Source of the DNA: Hypoxylon rubiginosum
Taxonomy: Eukaryota > Ascomycota > Sordariomycetes > Xylariales > Hypoxylaceae
DNA length: 64,000 nucleotides
Assembly: GCA_902806565.1 (NCBI GenBank)
Contig: CADCXA010000004.1
Location: 124,001-188,000, forward strand
Direction: 5' to 3'
Positions 10,501 to 25,879 of the stretch are shown here, one piece after another. A program made the translations under genes and the position numbers. The notes below the pieces were generated by a model. The model had not been told where the DNA came from. It ran no database searches and worked only from the letters and a program-made list of their open reading frames with translations. Within the stretch, counting starts at the first letter, position 1; each line of letters opens with the position of its first letter.

Positions 10501-13500
10501 AAATAAAATATATTAATTTAAAAATAAATCGTTTATATTAACTTAAGCTTTTAACTATAAATATTTTTTAAGTATTTTATATTATATTAATAATAAAATA
10601 TTAACTTATATTTATATTTATATATAATAAAAGGTTAAATCTATCCTTTTATTTTTATATATTTTTTTTTTTTTCTTTTATTTTCCTATTCTCCTATTTT
10701 TATTATATTTAGATTTTTTTTTTTATTTTTATTTAATTATAACCTAATTTTTAATATTTATAATAAGTATTTATTTAACTTGTTAAACTATATAATAAAG
10801 TAAGTATTTTTTAATATTAAAACTTAATTATAAAAATTTTTTAAATTTAAAATATATAAATATTTTTTTTTGTTTTTAATATTATAGTTACCTTTTATTT
10901 TAACAATTAATATATTATTATTATAACTTTTTTATTTATCGTAATTTATTTTTTTAAAAGTATATATATACTTATTAAATTTATCTAAAAATTAAATTTA
11001 TTAAATAATTTTATATTTTAAATTAATAAAAGATAATTATCTGTTAATAATATTAAATTAAAAATAGTAATAATAATAATAATAAAGCCGATTTTAAATA
11101 AATAAAGTTAATTTATTAGTTTATATTTTTTAAAGCTATAAAATTATTTTTTTATTACTTGGTTTTAAATCTTTTTTTATTTTTTTTATATAAATCTTTT
11201 ATAAAAATCACTTTTAATTATTATTTTTTAAATTAAAGTTTTAATAACTATCTATTAAATAATATAAATAATTATTTTATAAAATTATAATATTTTAAAG
11301 TTTTTACTAATAATAAATGTTTCTAATTATATATATAAGTTTTTTATAATATCGATAACTTTTTTAATAAACCTTTTAACGTTTTTTTTATAAAAAGCCG
11401 TTTTATATTATAATTTTTTTTCTTTTTTTTAGTTAATAAAAGTTTATTATTATAAAAATAAAACCTATTTTTTAACCTTTTTTAAAACTTTAATAAGTTA
11501 TATTAAAAATGGTTTTATTAAAAAAATAATCCTTATAAATTAATACTATTTTTAATTATATTTATAAATAAAAAGACTTTTATTTTTATAGGTTCGTTAA
11601 ATAGTTTATTTTTTTTATTTATAATCCTTAAAAAAAATAACTTTTTATTATTATTAATATTAATTAACTTAATTATAATAAATAATAATTTAAGTTTTTT
11701 ATTAGAGTTTATATTAACATTTGTTTTATTAAAATTTAATAAAGTATTTAACTTTTTTTTAAGGTTTAAAAACATTAAATATAAAGTTAAATAAAAGTTA
11801 ATAATATTAAATATATTAAAATAAAAGTTAAAATAAAATATACTTATATTTAGTTTTAACTATTATATTTTAATAGTGTTTAACTGTTTCTAATAAAATT
11901 TAAAAAAAATTAATAATATATTAATATATAATTTAAATATTTAAATAGTTTTAATACGTATTTATTTCTTTAAAACTTTTTTATTTTATTTATTTTTTAT
12001 ATAATAAAACGTGTTATAATAAAATATATTAAACGTATTTTAAAAGCGTTAATTTAAAAAAAGATAAGTTTTATATATACTTTTTTTTATTTATAAGTTT
12101 TTTTACTTTTTATTTAAATTTTTTATTTATATTTTCTAATTTTAATTAATATTAAATATTTTTTTTAATTATTATTATTTTGTTTGTTTTTAACATATAA
12201 ATATCGTTGTATTTTAATATATAACTAAGTTTTTTTAAAGTTTATTATTATTTAAAATTAACTTATTATAGTTATATATTATTTATTTTTTTTTTATTTT
12301 TATATAATAAATATACGTAAATTTATTAAAACTTATATTAAATGTAAAAAGGTTTATATATTATTTAAAATAACTTTTAATTTTTATATAAAGGATTTTT
12401 ATTATATTTATTATTTATATTATATTTTAAAATAATATTAATTATTAGATAAAATTAATTTAAATATATTTTACTAATTTAAATATTTTTAAAAATCTAA
12501 GATTAAAAGAAACAAGGTAACTAAATAATAACGGTTTAAACTTTAAGATTTTTTATAATTATTTTAAACTTTAAATTAATAACCTTTAAAATAAAACCGT
12601 TTATTATATTTTTTATATTTTTATTATAAAAAATAACTAGATTTTACTAAATATTATAAAGTTTAATTATATAGCAACGAATTTTTATAAATAAATATCT
12701 ATAATATTAATATTATAAATAAATAATATAACTTTTATAATATGTTTTATTAATTTAATAAACATTTTAAAAAAAAAAGTAAAAAAAAATAAAACTTTTA
12801 TATTTTATTATAAAAATAAAAATATATAATTAATAGAAATTTATAAATTTCTTAAGTTTTTATAATTATTATTAATTAATTTTAATTTAAAAGCTTAAAA
12901 GTTTTAAAAAAATATTTAACGGTTTAACTTTGTTTTTTTTTTTATGTTTATTTTATATAAATTTATTAACCGTAATATTAATAACTTAAATCTTAATTAT
13001 TTTTAGATTTAAAAGGTTTTATATTATATAACCAGTTTTTTAAAAACGGCGTAAAATAAATAATTTAAATATATTTAATTATATTTTTATAATTTATAAC
13101 TAGTTATTTAATATTAATCTGTTATTAATAATAATAATTTAAACTTAAATATTTTAATATAGTTTTTTAAAAAAATCTATATAAATAATCTATATATTAA
13201 AAAATACATTATAACTTAAAAACAAATATAAAAAGCCGTAAATAATTTAAAAAATTTAAATATAAATAGTTTTATAATTTAATTTATATTAAAACCTAAC
13301 TTAAATATAATTTTTAAAAAAAAAGGAAATTAACAATATAAAAATTTTTTAAAAATTAAAAATGTCGCTAGTATTATCTTAAACGTTATAAAAAAAAATT
13401 AATAGTAAAAAAAAATTATCCTAACTAAATAAGCCATTATAAAAAAAACATTGTTTTTTTATATACGTATTTTTATAAGTTATTTAATATATATATTATT

Positions 13501-16500
13501 TATTTATATATTAATATAATTATATAAAAAAACTAATTATAATTTAAATATATAATTTTACGGTAAAAGTTATAAAAAAAGGAATTTATTTTTATAATAA
13601 TATTTTTAATATTATTTATATAATTGTAAATAAAAAGTATTAGTTTTATTTATATTTAATTAATTTTTCCAGTAATATTTAATTAATATTTAAATTATTA
13701 TAAAATAAATTACTTTAAAATAATTAAAATATAAATAAAACGATTTATAAAATGTTTTTTAAAATGGTTTTTATAACATTATTTTAATTAAAAATATTAA
13801 TTTAATTAATATTAACTATAATATATACTTACCATTTTTATTTATTAGTAATAAAAAATTTATATTTTATTATTATTAAGATTTAATGGTTATTATTTAT
13901 TATTTAAATTAGCCGACTTTTTTTATTATTTTTACTGTTAATTTAAACTAGTTAAAAATAAAAAATAAGTTTTTTTTAAATTAAACTATAAATAATTAAC
14001 TTAATATTAATATTTATATTTTTAATTAAAAATAAGAAATATTTTTAGATAATATTATAAAAAAAAACTGTTTTAACAAATACTATGGTATAGTTTAAAT
14101 AATTAAATACTAAAAAAAAAACTTATTTTATATATATTACTTAGTTTTTTTATTATTATTAAATTATAATTAATTTATAGAACCTATAAATATTAACCGT
14201 GTTATATAAGTTAAAATTTTAAGGATTAATATTAATTTAAATAGTATTTTACAGTAAATAATATTATTTAATATAATATATAAACCTTACGGCGCGGCGA
14301 ATTTAAAGTTATTTTATATAATTAAAAATTATTATTTTAAAAACTTTTTAAAGTTATTTTATTTTAAAATTATAGTTAAATTAAACAAATATTTAATATA
14401 TAAATAAAAACTATATATTAAGGTTTTAAGTTATTTAAAACTAGTAAAATAAAATAATAATTAAGTAATATTATATAATTTTTTTTTTAACTAAAAATAT
14501 TAAACGTATATTAATATTAAAGTTTATATTATTATAAAAACAATTAAATATATTTATAAGTATATTTATAAAAATAATAATTAAATTATAACTTATTTAT
14601 ATTAAAAAAAAACGTTATTATAATAAAATTAAAATTAAAATTAATTTTATAATAAAATTAATAAATATTTATATAACCGTTTTATTAGATTATATAAATT
14701 AGTATATTACCTTTTAAAATTTTTAGTTTATAATATATATTTATTTATTTAACTTTTAGTTATTTATTTAAAAAAAAAAAATAAAATAAAATATTATATT
14801 AAAAATAATTTTAAGTTAATAATAAAAGCTTTAAAATAAAACTATATAACTTTTATAATATGGTTTAAATATAATAAAATTTATAAAAATAATTAAAATA
14901 TTTTATATTAAAACTTTTTATATTTATTTTAATAATATATAAAAAAAAAATAAATAAGATATAAACGAAAAATAATAAGAAAGTTTAATTAAATATATTT
15001 TATTTATTTAAAAACTAACAAAAGATTTTATTTATAAATATTTTTTATTTTAATTTTTAAAGTTAAAAATTAACTTAATTTAATAAAATATAATAATATT
15101 TAATATTTAACATTTTAAGACGTTTATTAAATTTAAGGTTTTTTAAAAAATAATAATTATTAGAAGAATTTCTTTAAAAAAACGTAGGTATTTTTAACTG
15201 ACGGTTAGTTAAAAGTTATTTTTATATACGTTTTATAGAAGGGCGATATTTAGAATTTAATTTATATTTAAAATAAGTTTTAAAAGTTTATATATAACGA
15301 TTTAATATAAGTATTTAATAGAATATAAAGTTTATTTAACTTAATTAAAATTGTTTATTTAAATTATAATTTATATTTAATTAAAGTAACTACCACGGGT
15401 TTAAAAAACTAAAATAAAACAAGTTTTTTTTTTATTTTAGTTTAATTAAAAGGAGATTTATATTAATCGTTTACTTAAAAAAAAATTAAATTATAATTAT
15501 AATGTTAAAATAAACTTATATAATAAAGTATTTTTAATATTAAATAATAGTTAATATGTTATATATAATATTATTATAATAACTATTAAATAAACTTTTT
15601 TTTTTATATATTTTTACTTATAAAATTTAATTAAAACCAAGAAGATTTTTTTATATTTAACGTTTTATTATCATTATTAATTAAAAGGGAAAATTATATT
15701 ATATATAATTTTATTTAATATTATAACGTTTTTATTATTTAATAAAAAAACCGTTTATTTATAATTTAAAATTTTTATTATTTTAAATAATAATTTAATA
15801 TATAATATTTAAAAAAAATTAATAAAAATAAATCTTTTTTAATAAATATCACTAATTATTTAAAATAAAATTATTATATAATATAAACATATATTTAAAG
15901 TAATTTATAAAATATTATATAATATATAAAAGGATTAATTTTTATTTAACGAAATATTTATTTTATTTAAAAAAGATTTTATATAAATTTTACTTATAAT
16001 TAAAAAAGGATTAAAGCTATAAGTTATTAATATTTATTTATAAAATTTATTTTTATAGTTTAAACTTTAAAAACTATATTTAATAAAAAATATAAAAGTT
16101 TAATAAAATAATATAAAAAATATAAAGTTTTTATAATAGTTTTAAATAATTTTTTATAATTTTAAAATTAATAGATTAATATTATTATTTAATATAATGA
16201 AAATGTTTAATAATATTAATAATTTTTATAATTATATTTATTTAAAAAAATTTTAAAATAATATATTATATAATTTAAACGTTTTTATTTTTAGGTTTAT
16301 TTTATTTATATATAACGTATTTATATAAAAGATTAATAATAATTTATTATTTAACATTTTTAAAAAAAAATAAAAATACCTTTTAATAGATAAGTTTATT
16401 AAAATAAATAATTAATAAGTTAAAAAAACGTTAATTAAAATAGTTTAAGTTTTATAATTAAAAGAAATATTACTAGTTAAATTAAAATTAAAAGTTAATT

Positions 16501-19101
16501 TTTTTATTATAATATTATATAATCTAGATTTTAATTAAGGTTTTTATAACGGTATTTAAATGGTTGTAATTTAGTTTAATAAATATAATATAAAAGCTAA
16601 GATTTTTAACAAGTTATTTAATAAAATAAAATATATTTTATTAAAAGTTAAATTAATTTAAAATAATAAAAACCAGTTATTTATATAATTTAAATAATAG
16701 TTTTTAATATTAATTTATTTTATTATAACTATAAATAAATTATAAGGATAATTTTTTAATATAATTAATATTAACTAAAAGATTTTTATATTTATATATA
16801 AATAGTTTTATATAATTATATTAAAAGTTAAGTTTATTTAAAAGTTAAAAGTTTTAAAAATATTAAAAGTAAAATTTAATAAGTTATTAAATATTATATA
16901 TTTTAAAGTTTTATAAAAATTAATAAATAATTAAAAAAAAAACTATAAATAATATTATATTTAATATATATATAAAATATTTTTAATTAATTATTTAACT
17001 TATTTTTACTTTTTAAAATAAAAAATCTTATTACGTTTTAATTGTTTTATTTTTTTTATTATATTAAGTAATTAAAATAATAAGTTATAAATTATTTTAA
17101 TTATTTTAAATAAGTAAATGTTAATTAATTTTTATTTTGTTATAAGTTTTATATTTTTTTTAGTTATTGGTGGTAAAAAGTTATATTAAAAAAAAGTTAA
17201 AATTAATATAAAAATGTTAATTAATACGTTGTTTATTTTAACGTATTTATTAATAACTACTAGAAAAATTAACTATTATTACTTAGATTTATTAATACTT
17301 ATATATTATATATTAAATTAATAAAAGTATTTACTTTTAGTATTATTATAATAATAACCAGTATATATATTATTAAAATAATTAAATAGAATAATATAAT
17401 ATTAAAATTTATTATTATTTGTTTTATAATTAATATAGCTTTATTTTAAAAGTAAAATAATATTATATATTTATATATAAATAATTAATAGTAATTAAAA
17501 CTTTTAAATTAACTAGAAAAAACTAATATAAATTTATTTTTATAGTTAATAGTTAATATTTTATTTAACTTAATTTTTTTATAATAATAAACCTGGTTTT
17601 TATATTATATATTTAACGAAAAAGTTTATTTAATAATAAGTTATTAAATTATTAATAAAATATTTATTTAAGAAAATAATAAGGCCTAATATATATATAG
17701 ATTATTAAATATTAAAACTATAATATTACTTACTTTTATTTTTTTAATTTTAATTAAAATTTACTATGTGTATTTAACTAAATTTTTATTATTTTTTAAC
17801 ATAAAATAATCATTATTTTTATTAATATAATAAAGAATTTTAAACGTATAAAATAAAGCCGGAAAATAATTTAACTTATTTTAATTTAAAGTTAATATTT
17901 ATTTTTAATTAAGTTTAAAAAAGTTAAAATAATTTATATTATAAAATAATAAGTTTAATAAATAAAAGCCAGTATATTAATTATTATTATTTTAACTTAT
18001 AAAATTATAAAGCCGTTTTTTTAACCTAATAATAGTAATTATTATAAATATCGTTTTTATAATATAAAAAAGTTAAAATAAAATTAAAAGGTTTTTTAAA
18101 ATTAATAAAATTCCTTAAAAAATATTTTTTATAAACTAAGAAAAGATTTTATAAACCATATAAACTTAAATAATATTAATTAAAAATAATTATAAAAGTT
18201 TATAAAATTTAAAGGTTTAAATTAAATAATTATTTAAATTAAACAAATAAAAAAAATATTAAATAATTTAAGATTAATATTATATAAATTATATTTTAAT
18301 AATAGTTTAAAAAAATATATAGTAATTAAATACACGTTATATATTAAAAGTAAACCAGTTTAAAATACATATAAAATAATGAAAAAAATAAAAGTTTTAA
18401 ATAAATTATAATTATAAAACTAGCCGGTGTTAATTTAAATAAGTAAGGATTATTTAATTAAGTATTTTTAATTTTATATTATAAAGTTATAATATAAAAA
18501 AAGGTTTTATATTTTAAAAATATAAAAAAATATTAACTTAAAATTTCTATTAAATAATATATAAAATAATAAACTAATTTATTAAATTATTTTTCTTTTA
18601 TTTATATATATATATTTTATAAAATATTATTTTTATAGAAATGTTTATTTAAAAAATATTATAAATTATATATATAAAAAAGTGATATATAAAAAGAAAT
18701 TTAATTTTTTTAATTATAATATATTAAAAAAAACTTAATTTTTTATAAATAAAACATTAAAAAAAATTAAACTTTTTAATAAATATAATTGTTATAAACG
18801 TGTTTAAAAGTAATTTTATAGTTAATTTTAAAATTAATATTAATAAGGAATTTAATATTAATAAAAGTTATATAAAAAATAATTAAAATAAGATAATTTT
18901 TATAATAATTTAAATTTTAATTATTATTATTTACTAAGTTAAATATAAATATAAATAACTTTAAAATAAAATTAAAATTAATAAGTAAATAAAATAATAT
19001 AAGTTTAATTTTAATATTTAAATATAAAGGATTAAATTTAGCTTTTTTTTTCTAGTTAAACTAAAAATCGTTATTTAAGTTATTAAAAAAGAAAAAGTTA
19101 A

Positions 19102-19102
19102 G

Positions 19103-19151
<49 letters not shown>

Positions 19152-19169
19152 TTATTATTATTATTATTA
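19102..19169. repeat. (ATT)n microsatellite, one interruption
   Basis: A run of about 22 ATT/TTA triplets with a single irregularity at 19140-19143, inside the AT island. Confidence 0.9.
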
Positions 19170-22100
19170 ATAAATTTAAATTACTTAGTATATATTAAAA
19201 ATATTAATTTTTTATAATAATATTTTTAAAAAGAATACTTAAAATTATTATTATTATTAAACTTTATTTATTTAATATATGTTAAATAAACCAAGCGTTT
19301 ATTTAAATACTTAATATCGTTTTTTTTTTTTAGTTTTATTTATATTTTTTTTTTTAATTTCGTTTATATCTTTTTTTTTAATTTTACTTGTATTTTACAA
19401 GATTTTATTAGTATTATATTTTTAGTTAGTTTTTTTAATATTAATAACTTTTACTTTAAAATTAAAAAGTTATTTTACTGTTATTATTTATTATATAAAT
19501 TATTTATTATAAAAACCTTTATATTTAAAAAAAATAATAAAATATTTTTAATAAGGAGTATTATTATTAAATATTTTAATTATTTTTTTAATAAATAAAG
19601 TTTAAATAAAACAAGTAAATAAAAGTTTAATTAAAATATAAAAAATTAAGTGGAGGGGATAATTATAAAATAATATATATGTTTTAATGTTTATATTATA
19701 ATATTTAGTTAATAACTAAAAAATATATAATATTAAATAAAATTTATTTTTTTATTTAAAGTTTGGTTTTAAGTAAATAACGGTATAATTTTTATTTTAA
19801 ATATAATAAAAGTTTTAATAAAAAAATATATGGTTAAAAAAGAAAATATAAATAACGTTTAATAAATTTTTTATAAAATATATATATATTTAATTGGTTA
19901 ATAACTAAGAATTCGTGGTTTTAAATATAATATAATTATTTTTTAGTTTTATTAATTATAATATAAAAATATAATAGTTATAATTAAAATTAAATTTAAA
20001 ATTAATACAGTTAAATAAATTATTAATATATATATTTTTTTATTACTTAAATATGTTTTTATAAAAAAAAAACTAGTATTTTTAAAAAAAAATCATTAAA
20101 TATAATATATTAGTTATAATAAAAATAATTAATATAAATATATATATATAATATTTAAAATTAATTATAATATTTAAATATATAATTTATATTTACACGG
20201 TTTTTATAAAAAATATAAAAATAATAGGTTTTAATATTAATTAGATTATCTTAAGATACCAGTAGGTAAAAAACAGTTTAATCGGTAAATAAAAAAAAAT
20301 ATAATTTTTATATATTTTTAATATTATTTTAAATATTTTTAATAATAATTATATAAACTTTATAAAACAATAAATAATAAAATTTATTATTATTAATAAC
20401 ACGTAAAATAATTAATATATATAATAAATTATACTTAAAATAAAAAATATAAATAACTTTTTAAATTTAGTTAAATATATTGTTATTATTATAAAAAAAC
20501 ATAGTAACTATAAATTTTTCTTTTAAATTTATTTTATATCTTATATTAATAAAAAATATATTAATAAAAAATAAATATTAAAATAAAAAATTAAAAATTA
20601 AAATAATATTAGGAAATATTTATATATTATATAACTTACTTATATATATAAATAAATAACAAATTATTAATATTTTAAGTTTTAAAATAATTTATTATTT
20701 ATTTAAATAAATATTTATATAACTTATATAAATAAATTCTTATAACCTTATTTATATTATAATAAATATAATTTTCTATTATTTATATATATTTAAATTT
20801 ATATATATCACGTTTATATATTTAAAAATAAATAATATTAATAAATTATACTATTTAATTTATAAGTTACCTTTATATAATTTATATATATAGTTATAAT
20901 ATAAACTTAATATATATTATTTAAAATACCTAGAAATAAAACCATTATTTAGTTTTAATTTTTTAAATTATTTTAATATAATTTTTAATATTAATTATAA
21001 AATAGTTTATATTATTTATATTATTATTATTAATAATTATTAGTATCTAACAATAAAAAAGAATATTAATATATTATAAATATATAAAAACGAATATAAT
21101 TTTTATATTTTAAAAACTTTTAAAAGTAAATTATTTATTATATTTAACTATAAGATTTTATTATTTAATAATTATTAGTAGATTTAATTAATAGATAATA
21201 TTAGATATTTTTTTATTATAATGTTATAATAATTATTTAAGTTTATTAATAAAATAATATTAATAGATAATTATATTTTTTATTTAAATTTTAACTAATA
21301 AGTAATATTTACTATTTTATTTTTATTATAAAAAAAAAGGTAGTGGGTTTAAAATATAAATATAATAAATTAACTATAAATAAATTAATTTTAAATAAGT
21401 TAACTTTAAATAAATTAATTTTAAATAAATTAACTTTAAATAATAAAAAAGTATTTTTATAAGTTTTAATTGTTAAAATTATAATAAACTTAAAAAAACC
21501 AATAAATAATTATAACTTTTTAATTAAAACTTATTATTTTATAAAAGCGTTAATTAAAACTAAAATAATTTATATTATATTAAAAATATATTTAATTTAA
21601 TTTAATAGCTATTATATATAAAATTTTATAATTTTATTTTTAAATATAAACAACTTTTTTAATAATAATAAAAATTAAATAATAATTTAAAATAATATTT
21701 ATTACTTATTTAATTATAATTATATAGTTATAATATTAAAAAAAAATAAAAATAAAAATAATAAATTAAATAAGTTATATATATTACGGATTTATATATT
21801 AAACCCACTAAGATTTTCTATCGATAAAAATTTATTATATTTAAATTTTTATTATAATATTAAATGTTATTTTATTTTAAAAGCGTTTTTTTAATATATA
21901 TTTATATATTTTACTTAAAGTTTAATATATAATAAAATGGTTTTATTATTTAAAAATAAAAAGGTGATAAAAAATTAAAAGTTTAATTTATTATTAATAA
22001 AATTTTAAAAAAATAAATGTTATAAATAAAAGCTATTAAAAACCTTAACTAGGATATATAAATTATAAATAAAAATATTAAAAACAAATAATTAAAAAAA

Positions 22101-22875
22101 AAGGAAAAAATAAAATAAAAATTAATAATTAGGAGGCTTGAAGTTAGAAGGCCTAAAGTTAAAAAATTAATAATTAAAAGATAATTATAAACATTATTTT
22201 TTAATTTTAAAGGAAGGTTTTTTAAATTTAAATTTAAAATCTAATAATAATAACCTTAGTATTTATTATTAATATTATAAAAAAACTTTTATTATATAAA
22301 AATAAAATAAATTAAAGTTAATAATTAGTGATAGTAATTATAAGAAAAAGTTTAAAATTAATAAAAAGTTAAAAGTAAAATATATAAAATTAATATTAAT
22401 TTTAATTTATATTAAAACTAAATAATTTAAGTTTATATTTAATAATATTACATTTAAATTAAATATTAACTTGGTTTTATTATTTAATAGTTTTATTAAT
22501 AATAATAATAATATTTAAACTAATAATAAATAAAATTTTAATAAATATAAATATAATAATATTTTAATAGTTAAAAAAAATAATAATTATTAATTAAAAA
22601 ATTTTTAAGAAAAAAGATAATAAAATTTAAATAAAAGTTTAGAAAAAATAAATATAAGTATAAATATAAAGTATAAAATATAAATAAGATAATTAATATA
22701 AGTATATTAATTAAAAAAAAATAATATAAATTAATAAAAAATTCTAATAAAAGGTAATAAATTTAACAATTAAATATCAGTTTTATAATTTTTATTTTAT
22801 ATTTTTATAGATAAATTCCAATTAATTTAAATTATACGAAGTTAATATAATGTGATAATAAAATACTTATATAAT

Positions 22876-23631
22876 CTAAAAAAAAAACCCATAGCTTCCC
22901 TCCCAGCCATGTTTACACGGCCAGGTTGCGCAGCTAGTATTTATTTATATTACATTAACTAGTCCATAAAATTGTATTCGAAGAACACAGGGGTAGCCGA
23001 TGAGAGCTTTTATTTATACACTTCAAGGGTGTTGAAACATTCCAAAGGCCCCCAAGGTCATTTGCATTACTCGTGCTGGCTATGAACCTCATTCCTCTTC
23101 ACAAACATAGGTACGTAATTACTTTCGCCTCATTTAGAAGAAAATGGCCCGATTTCGAACTTCCCTAGGAGGTAGGTATCTACCTTATTGTTAAGAAATA
23201 CTGAGACATTCCGTAACTCGTGGCGTCTTTTACATGCAAGACCAAGACATTTCTGTGTTCAAAAGTCCTAGCAACCAATTAACCAATAGAAGCAGCGTAT
23301 GAATCGTGTAAAAACACGAAACACAAGACCACGGCACCCCGCATAAGTTCCCGAACTCCTCCTCCAACCAACACCTCGGGCTCGATAGTCATGAGGTCGA
23401 TCATCACAACATGGGGTACCAACCACGCGTACAAGCCGAGACATGGTTCAAGATATATTGGGGGTTGGGCTGCGTCATTGTACGACGACGTGACTACCTA
23501 GGTACGATCTCGTATTAGGGAACCGAATCAAATAGGAGCTACCGAGGATTCTCTTAATCTAGTCTCTCGGTGGCCAGAAAGCCATTATATCTTTTCGAGT
23601 CCTTATGTGAGAACATAGACCTCCAACGACG
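22876..23631. other. Island edge to first right-hand gene
   Basis: Normal-composition DNA resumes. An exact TACCTAGGTA lies at 23495-23504, upstream of the secreted-protein gene. No gene seen in about 750 bases. Confidence 0.4.
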
Positions 23632-24611
23632 ATGTATAGCCTCTTGAAAGCTATGAGGGCCCTTCTTGTGCTCGACCTTTGCACGACGGTTGGTGCACTC
23701 GCAGGATGGCCAGAGGGTGGGACGATAGTCGCTGGCAATGCTGTGCGGTTCGACAGGCAGACTTGGGAGAGCAGCCTTGCCCAGCCAAACGCAACTGGAA
23801 CTGTCCCGGTGAGCGGGTTTGATATCTCGCAGAGGTGGCCGAGCCAGGAGGTCGACGGCTGGACTCTGTCTCTGAATGTCAGCAGCGACGTGCCTGAATC
23901 TCAGAGCATGAATGCCGACAACGCAACGACCGGGACCTTTACTGGCACGAGTATCTTCTTCAAAGCTCCCGAGAACATCCAAGGCGCCTTTACAAATCAT
24001 ACCGCACTTGACGAAACAACGTGGAAAATATGTGTGAACGTCGTGCCGAACGGCCCCCAGGAGGATCAATCAGCAGCAGGCAACGGCACATGCGGCTTCT
24101 TATCATCGCAATGTGTCACCGATCTCCAGCAGGCTTATGCGGACAAGTTCTCGGGAAGCCAAGACTGCTACGGCACACCACCATCGACGCCATCGAGCTG
24201 TGCTGGTATTGTGGACACTAGCAACTTTCAAACTCAGCGTCCGTACTCTTCCTGGCATATCTTAGGTGCCTTGCCAAGTCCCTACTAACATATAGTACAG
24301 AACTACCGCTCACCTCCATAAATGGGACGGAAGTGTTCGTCACAGCCTCAGCAAGTCACGAAGCCGGAGACGAAACAGCTTGGAACAATGCCACCAGACA
24401 AGTGTGGCCCGTATTGACAGTCTGGGGATGGAACACTCGCGCACAAGCCCCCCAAGACTCCTCACCTCAAGTCCAGTTATCGTGTATCCGGGCGAATACT
24501 GTCGAGCCTGGTAGCGACAACCCTCCATCATCTGCGGAACCGACATTCCGTGGGGCAGCAATGCTGGCACTTGGTATTGCTAGTGTAGCAACATGGTATA
24601 CGTCTCTGTAA
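23632..24611 (+). CDS. Secreted, probably GPI-anchored protein of unknown function
   Basis: Exon 1 starts at 23632 (MYSLLKAM) or more typically 23653 (MRALLVLDLCTTVGALA, a clear signal peptide). An intron about 24239-24300 is inferred from a TACTAAC branch site 18 bases before CAG, then the second exon runs to the stop at 24611. The donor is uncertain: GTCCGT at 24239 or GTATTG at 24206 both keep frame. The mature part is Asn-glycosylation-rich (several N-x-S/T) with a cluster of cysteines around residues 160-200. The C-terminus is a small-residue stretch (SSAEPT) followed by a hydrophobic tail, as in GPI signals. I do not recognise a catalytic domain. First gene beyond the AT island. Confidence 0.7.
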
Positions 24612-25092
24612 GGTTCTCTTACACTAGGTATTATACTGGACTTCCAGAAGACCTTCACACCGCTTGACTACGGTCGTTTGAATGGATCACGACATCGACT
24701 ATGGGGTGCAGATGAACCCGGTGTCTGGGTAGTTGGTCATCTTCTAAGCTATATCTTTACTAGCAGAAATTGTAGCGAATTTAAGTAACGTATCGGATTT
24801 TACGACTCTTATTCCCATTACTGGTCGCGACGCAGATTGACCTAGGCTACATCGATCTTACCAGGTAGATATGCCAATGTATTCCAGCGTCCCATCGTTC
24901 TCTTTCTCGGGTAGTTTTTCTCGCCGTTAAGTCCGAACATGACTAATGCTTGGATATGATTATAAAAAAACCTCGTGACGAATTCTATGAGGAGCCCCTT
25001 AAGAAAGAAGTCTCCTGGTGAAATACCTTTCAGTGTTCAATTCCTAGATAGTGCCTACCTTCCTTCAACACTCACCAGACTCCTACTTAACC
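24612..25092. other. Intergenic region
   Basis: About 480 bases between two plus-strand genes; no gene or structure recognised. Confidence 0.35.
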
Positions 25093-25879
25093 ATGTCAAC
25101 GAAGCCAGCCATCGTCATCGCGCAAGGGTCGTGGCAAAATGGGAACTCGTGGGATCTGTTTGTAGAAAAGCTTCGCGCAGCAGGCTATCCGGCTGAGCAT
25201 GTTCCGTTGCCCTCGATAGGGAGCACTGCGGTACCTCTCCCAGGTTTGCCGGAAGACATTGCTGCGATACGATCTGTGATAACTCGTTTCAGAGACCTTG
25301 GTAGGAAGGTTGTCGTGCTGTGCCACTCCTCGGGCGGGATCTCCGGTAGCAACGCGGTTGCGGGCTGCGACAATGTCGGCGTGATTTATCTCGCGGCGTT
25401 CGCAATACCCAAGGGGAAGGCAATGACCCAGATGCTCAACGGCCCGCCTCAGCCGTGGATAGACGTCCAGGTAGGTATCCCATCTATACGCCATCACTTC
25501 GGTCGCTAACAGCCAGCCCCAGGGCGATCGATACTTCCTCCGGAAAGAGCTTCTAGCAGATGCCATCTACAACGACCTCGACGAAGAAAGCCAGTCGAAG
25601 TGGATTCAGGAGACCACTTATACTTCCTCCGTCTTATTTCAAGGGGTCTCGTCGTATGAGCCATGGTCCGAAGGCGTACCTTGCGGGTACATCTTCTGCT
25701 CCGAAGACAAGGCCCTCCATCTCCCCGCCCAACACCAAATGGCGGCTCTTCTCGGGCCTCGAGCGGTTACGGCAACGGTCAAGTCAGGACATAGCCCTTT
25801 TCTTAGTGTCCCGGACGACCTGGTTATTGTTGTTACAGATGTAGCAGAGAAGCTAGTAAGCAGCAAAGCTGGAGCATAA
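25093..25879 (+). CDS. Alpha/beta hydrolase (esterase, AB-hydrolase_6 type)
   Basis: Exons 25093-25470 and 25523-25879 (244 aa), phase-0 intron with GTAGGT donor and CCCCAG acceptor. The N-terminal strand IVIAQGSWQNGNSW gives the oxyanion/lid region. The nucleophile elbow is CHSSGG, a C-H-S-S-G variant of GxSxG with Ser79 as the likely nucleophile. The acid lies in FCSEDKALHLP and the catalytic His in KSGHSPFLS. Length and motif order match the small methylesterase/hydroxynitrile-lyase-like alpha/beta hydrolases that are abundant in fungal secondary metabolism and detoxification. No signal peptide, so cytosolic. The substrate cannot be told from sequence. Upstream ATGs at 24975 and 25051 are out of frame or lack conservation; 25093 gives the standard N-terminus. 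Confidence 0.85.

Larger units (their letters stand above)
9121..22875. repeat. AT island (RIP-like), about 13.7 kb, no credible gene
   Basis: The base composition changes sharply near 9150 and recovers near 22875. Inside, the sequence is overwhelmingly A and T with TpA-rich words; C and G occur mostly as isolated bases, and stop codons saturate every frame. This is what repeat-induced point mutation (CpA to TpA on both strands) leaves of transposon arrays or duplicated DNA in filamentous ascomycetes. Being non-terminal here, it could be a dispersed RIP block or part of a centromere-like or heterochromatic region. The only long open frame (11533-11775, minus) is all Asn/Lys/Leu/Ile and is compositional. 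I could not identify the ancestral element: no intact LTRs, polymerase motif or terminal repeats are readable. Confidence 0.85.

Noticed and set aside
11533..11775. 80-aa minus-strand open frame in the AT island
   Set aside because: Composed almost only of Asn, Lys, Leu, Ile and Phe; expected by chance at this base composition.
14280..14420. Slightly GC-richer patch in the AT island that might be a reverse transcriptase relic
   Set aside because: I tried to match retroelement motifs and could not place any convincingly.
19102..19169. CRISPR-like or structured repeat
   Set aside because: Simple (ATT)n microsatellite.
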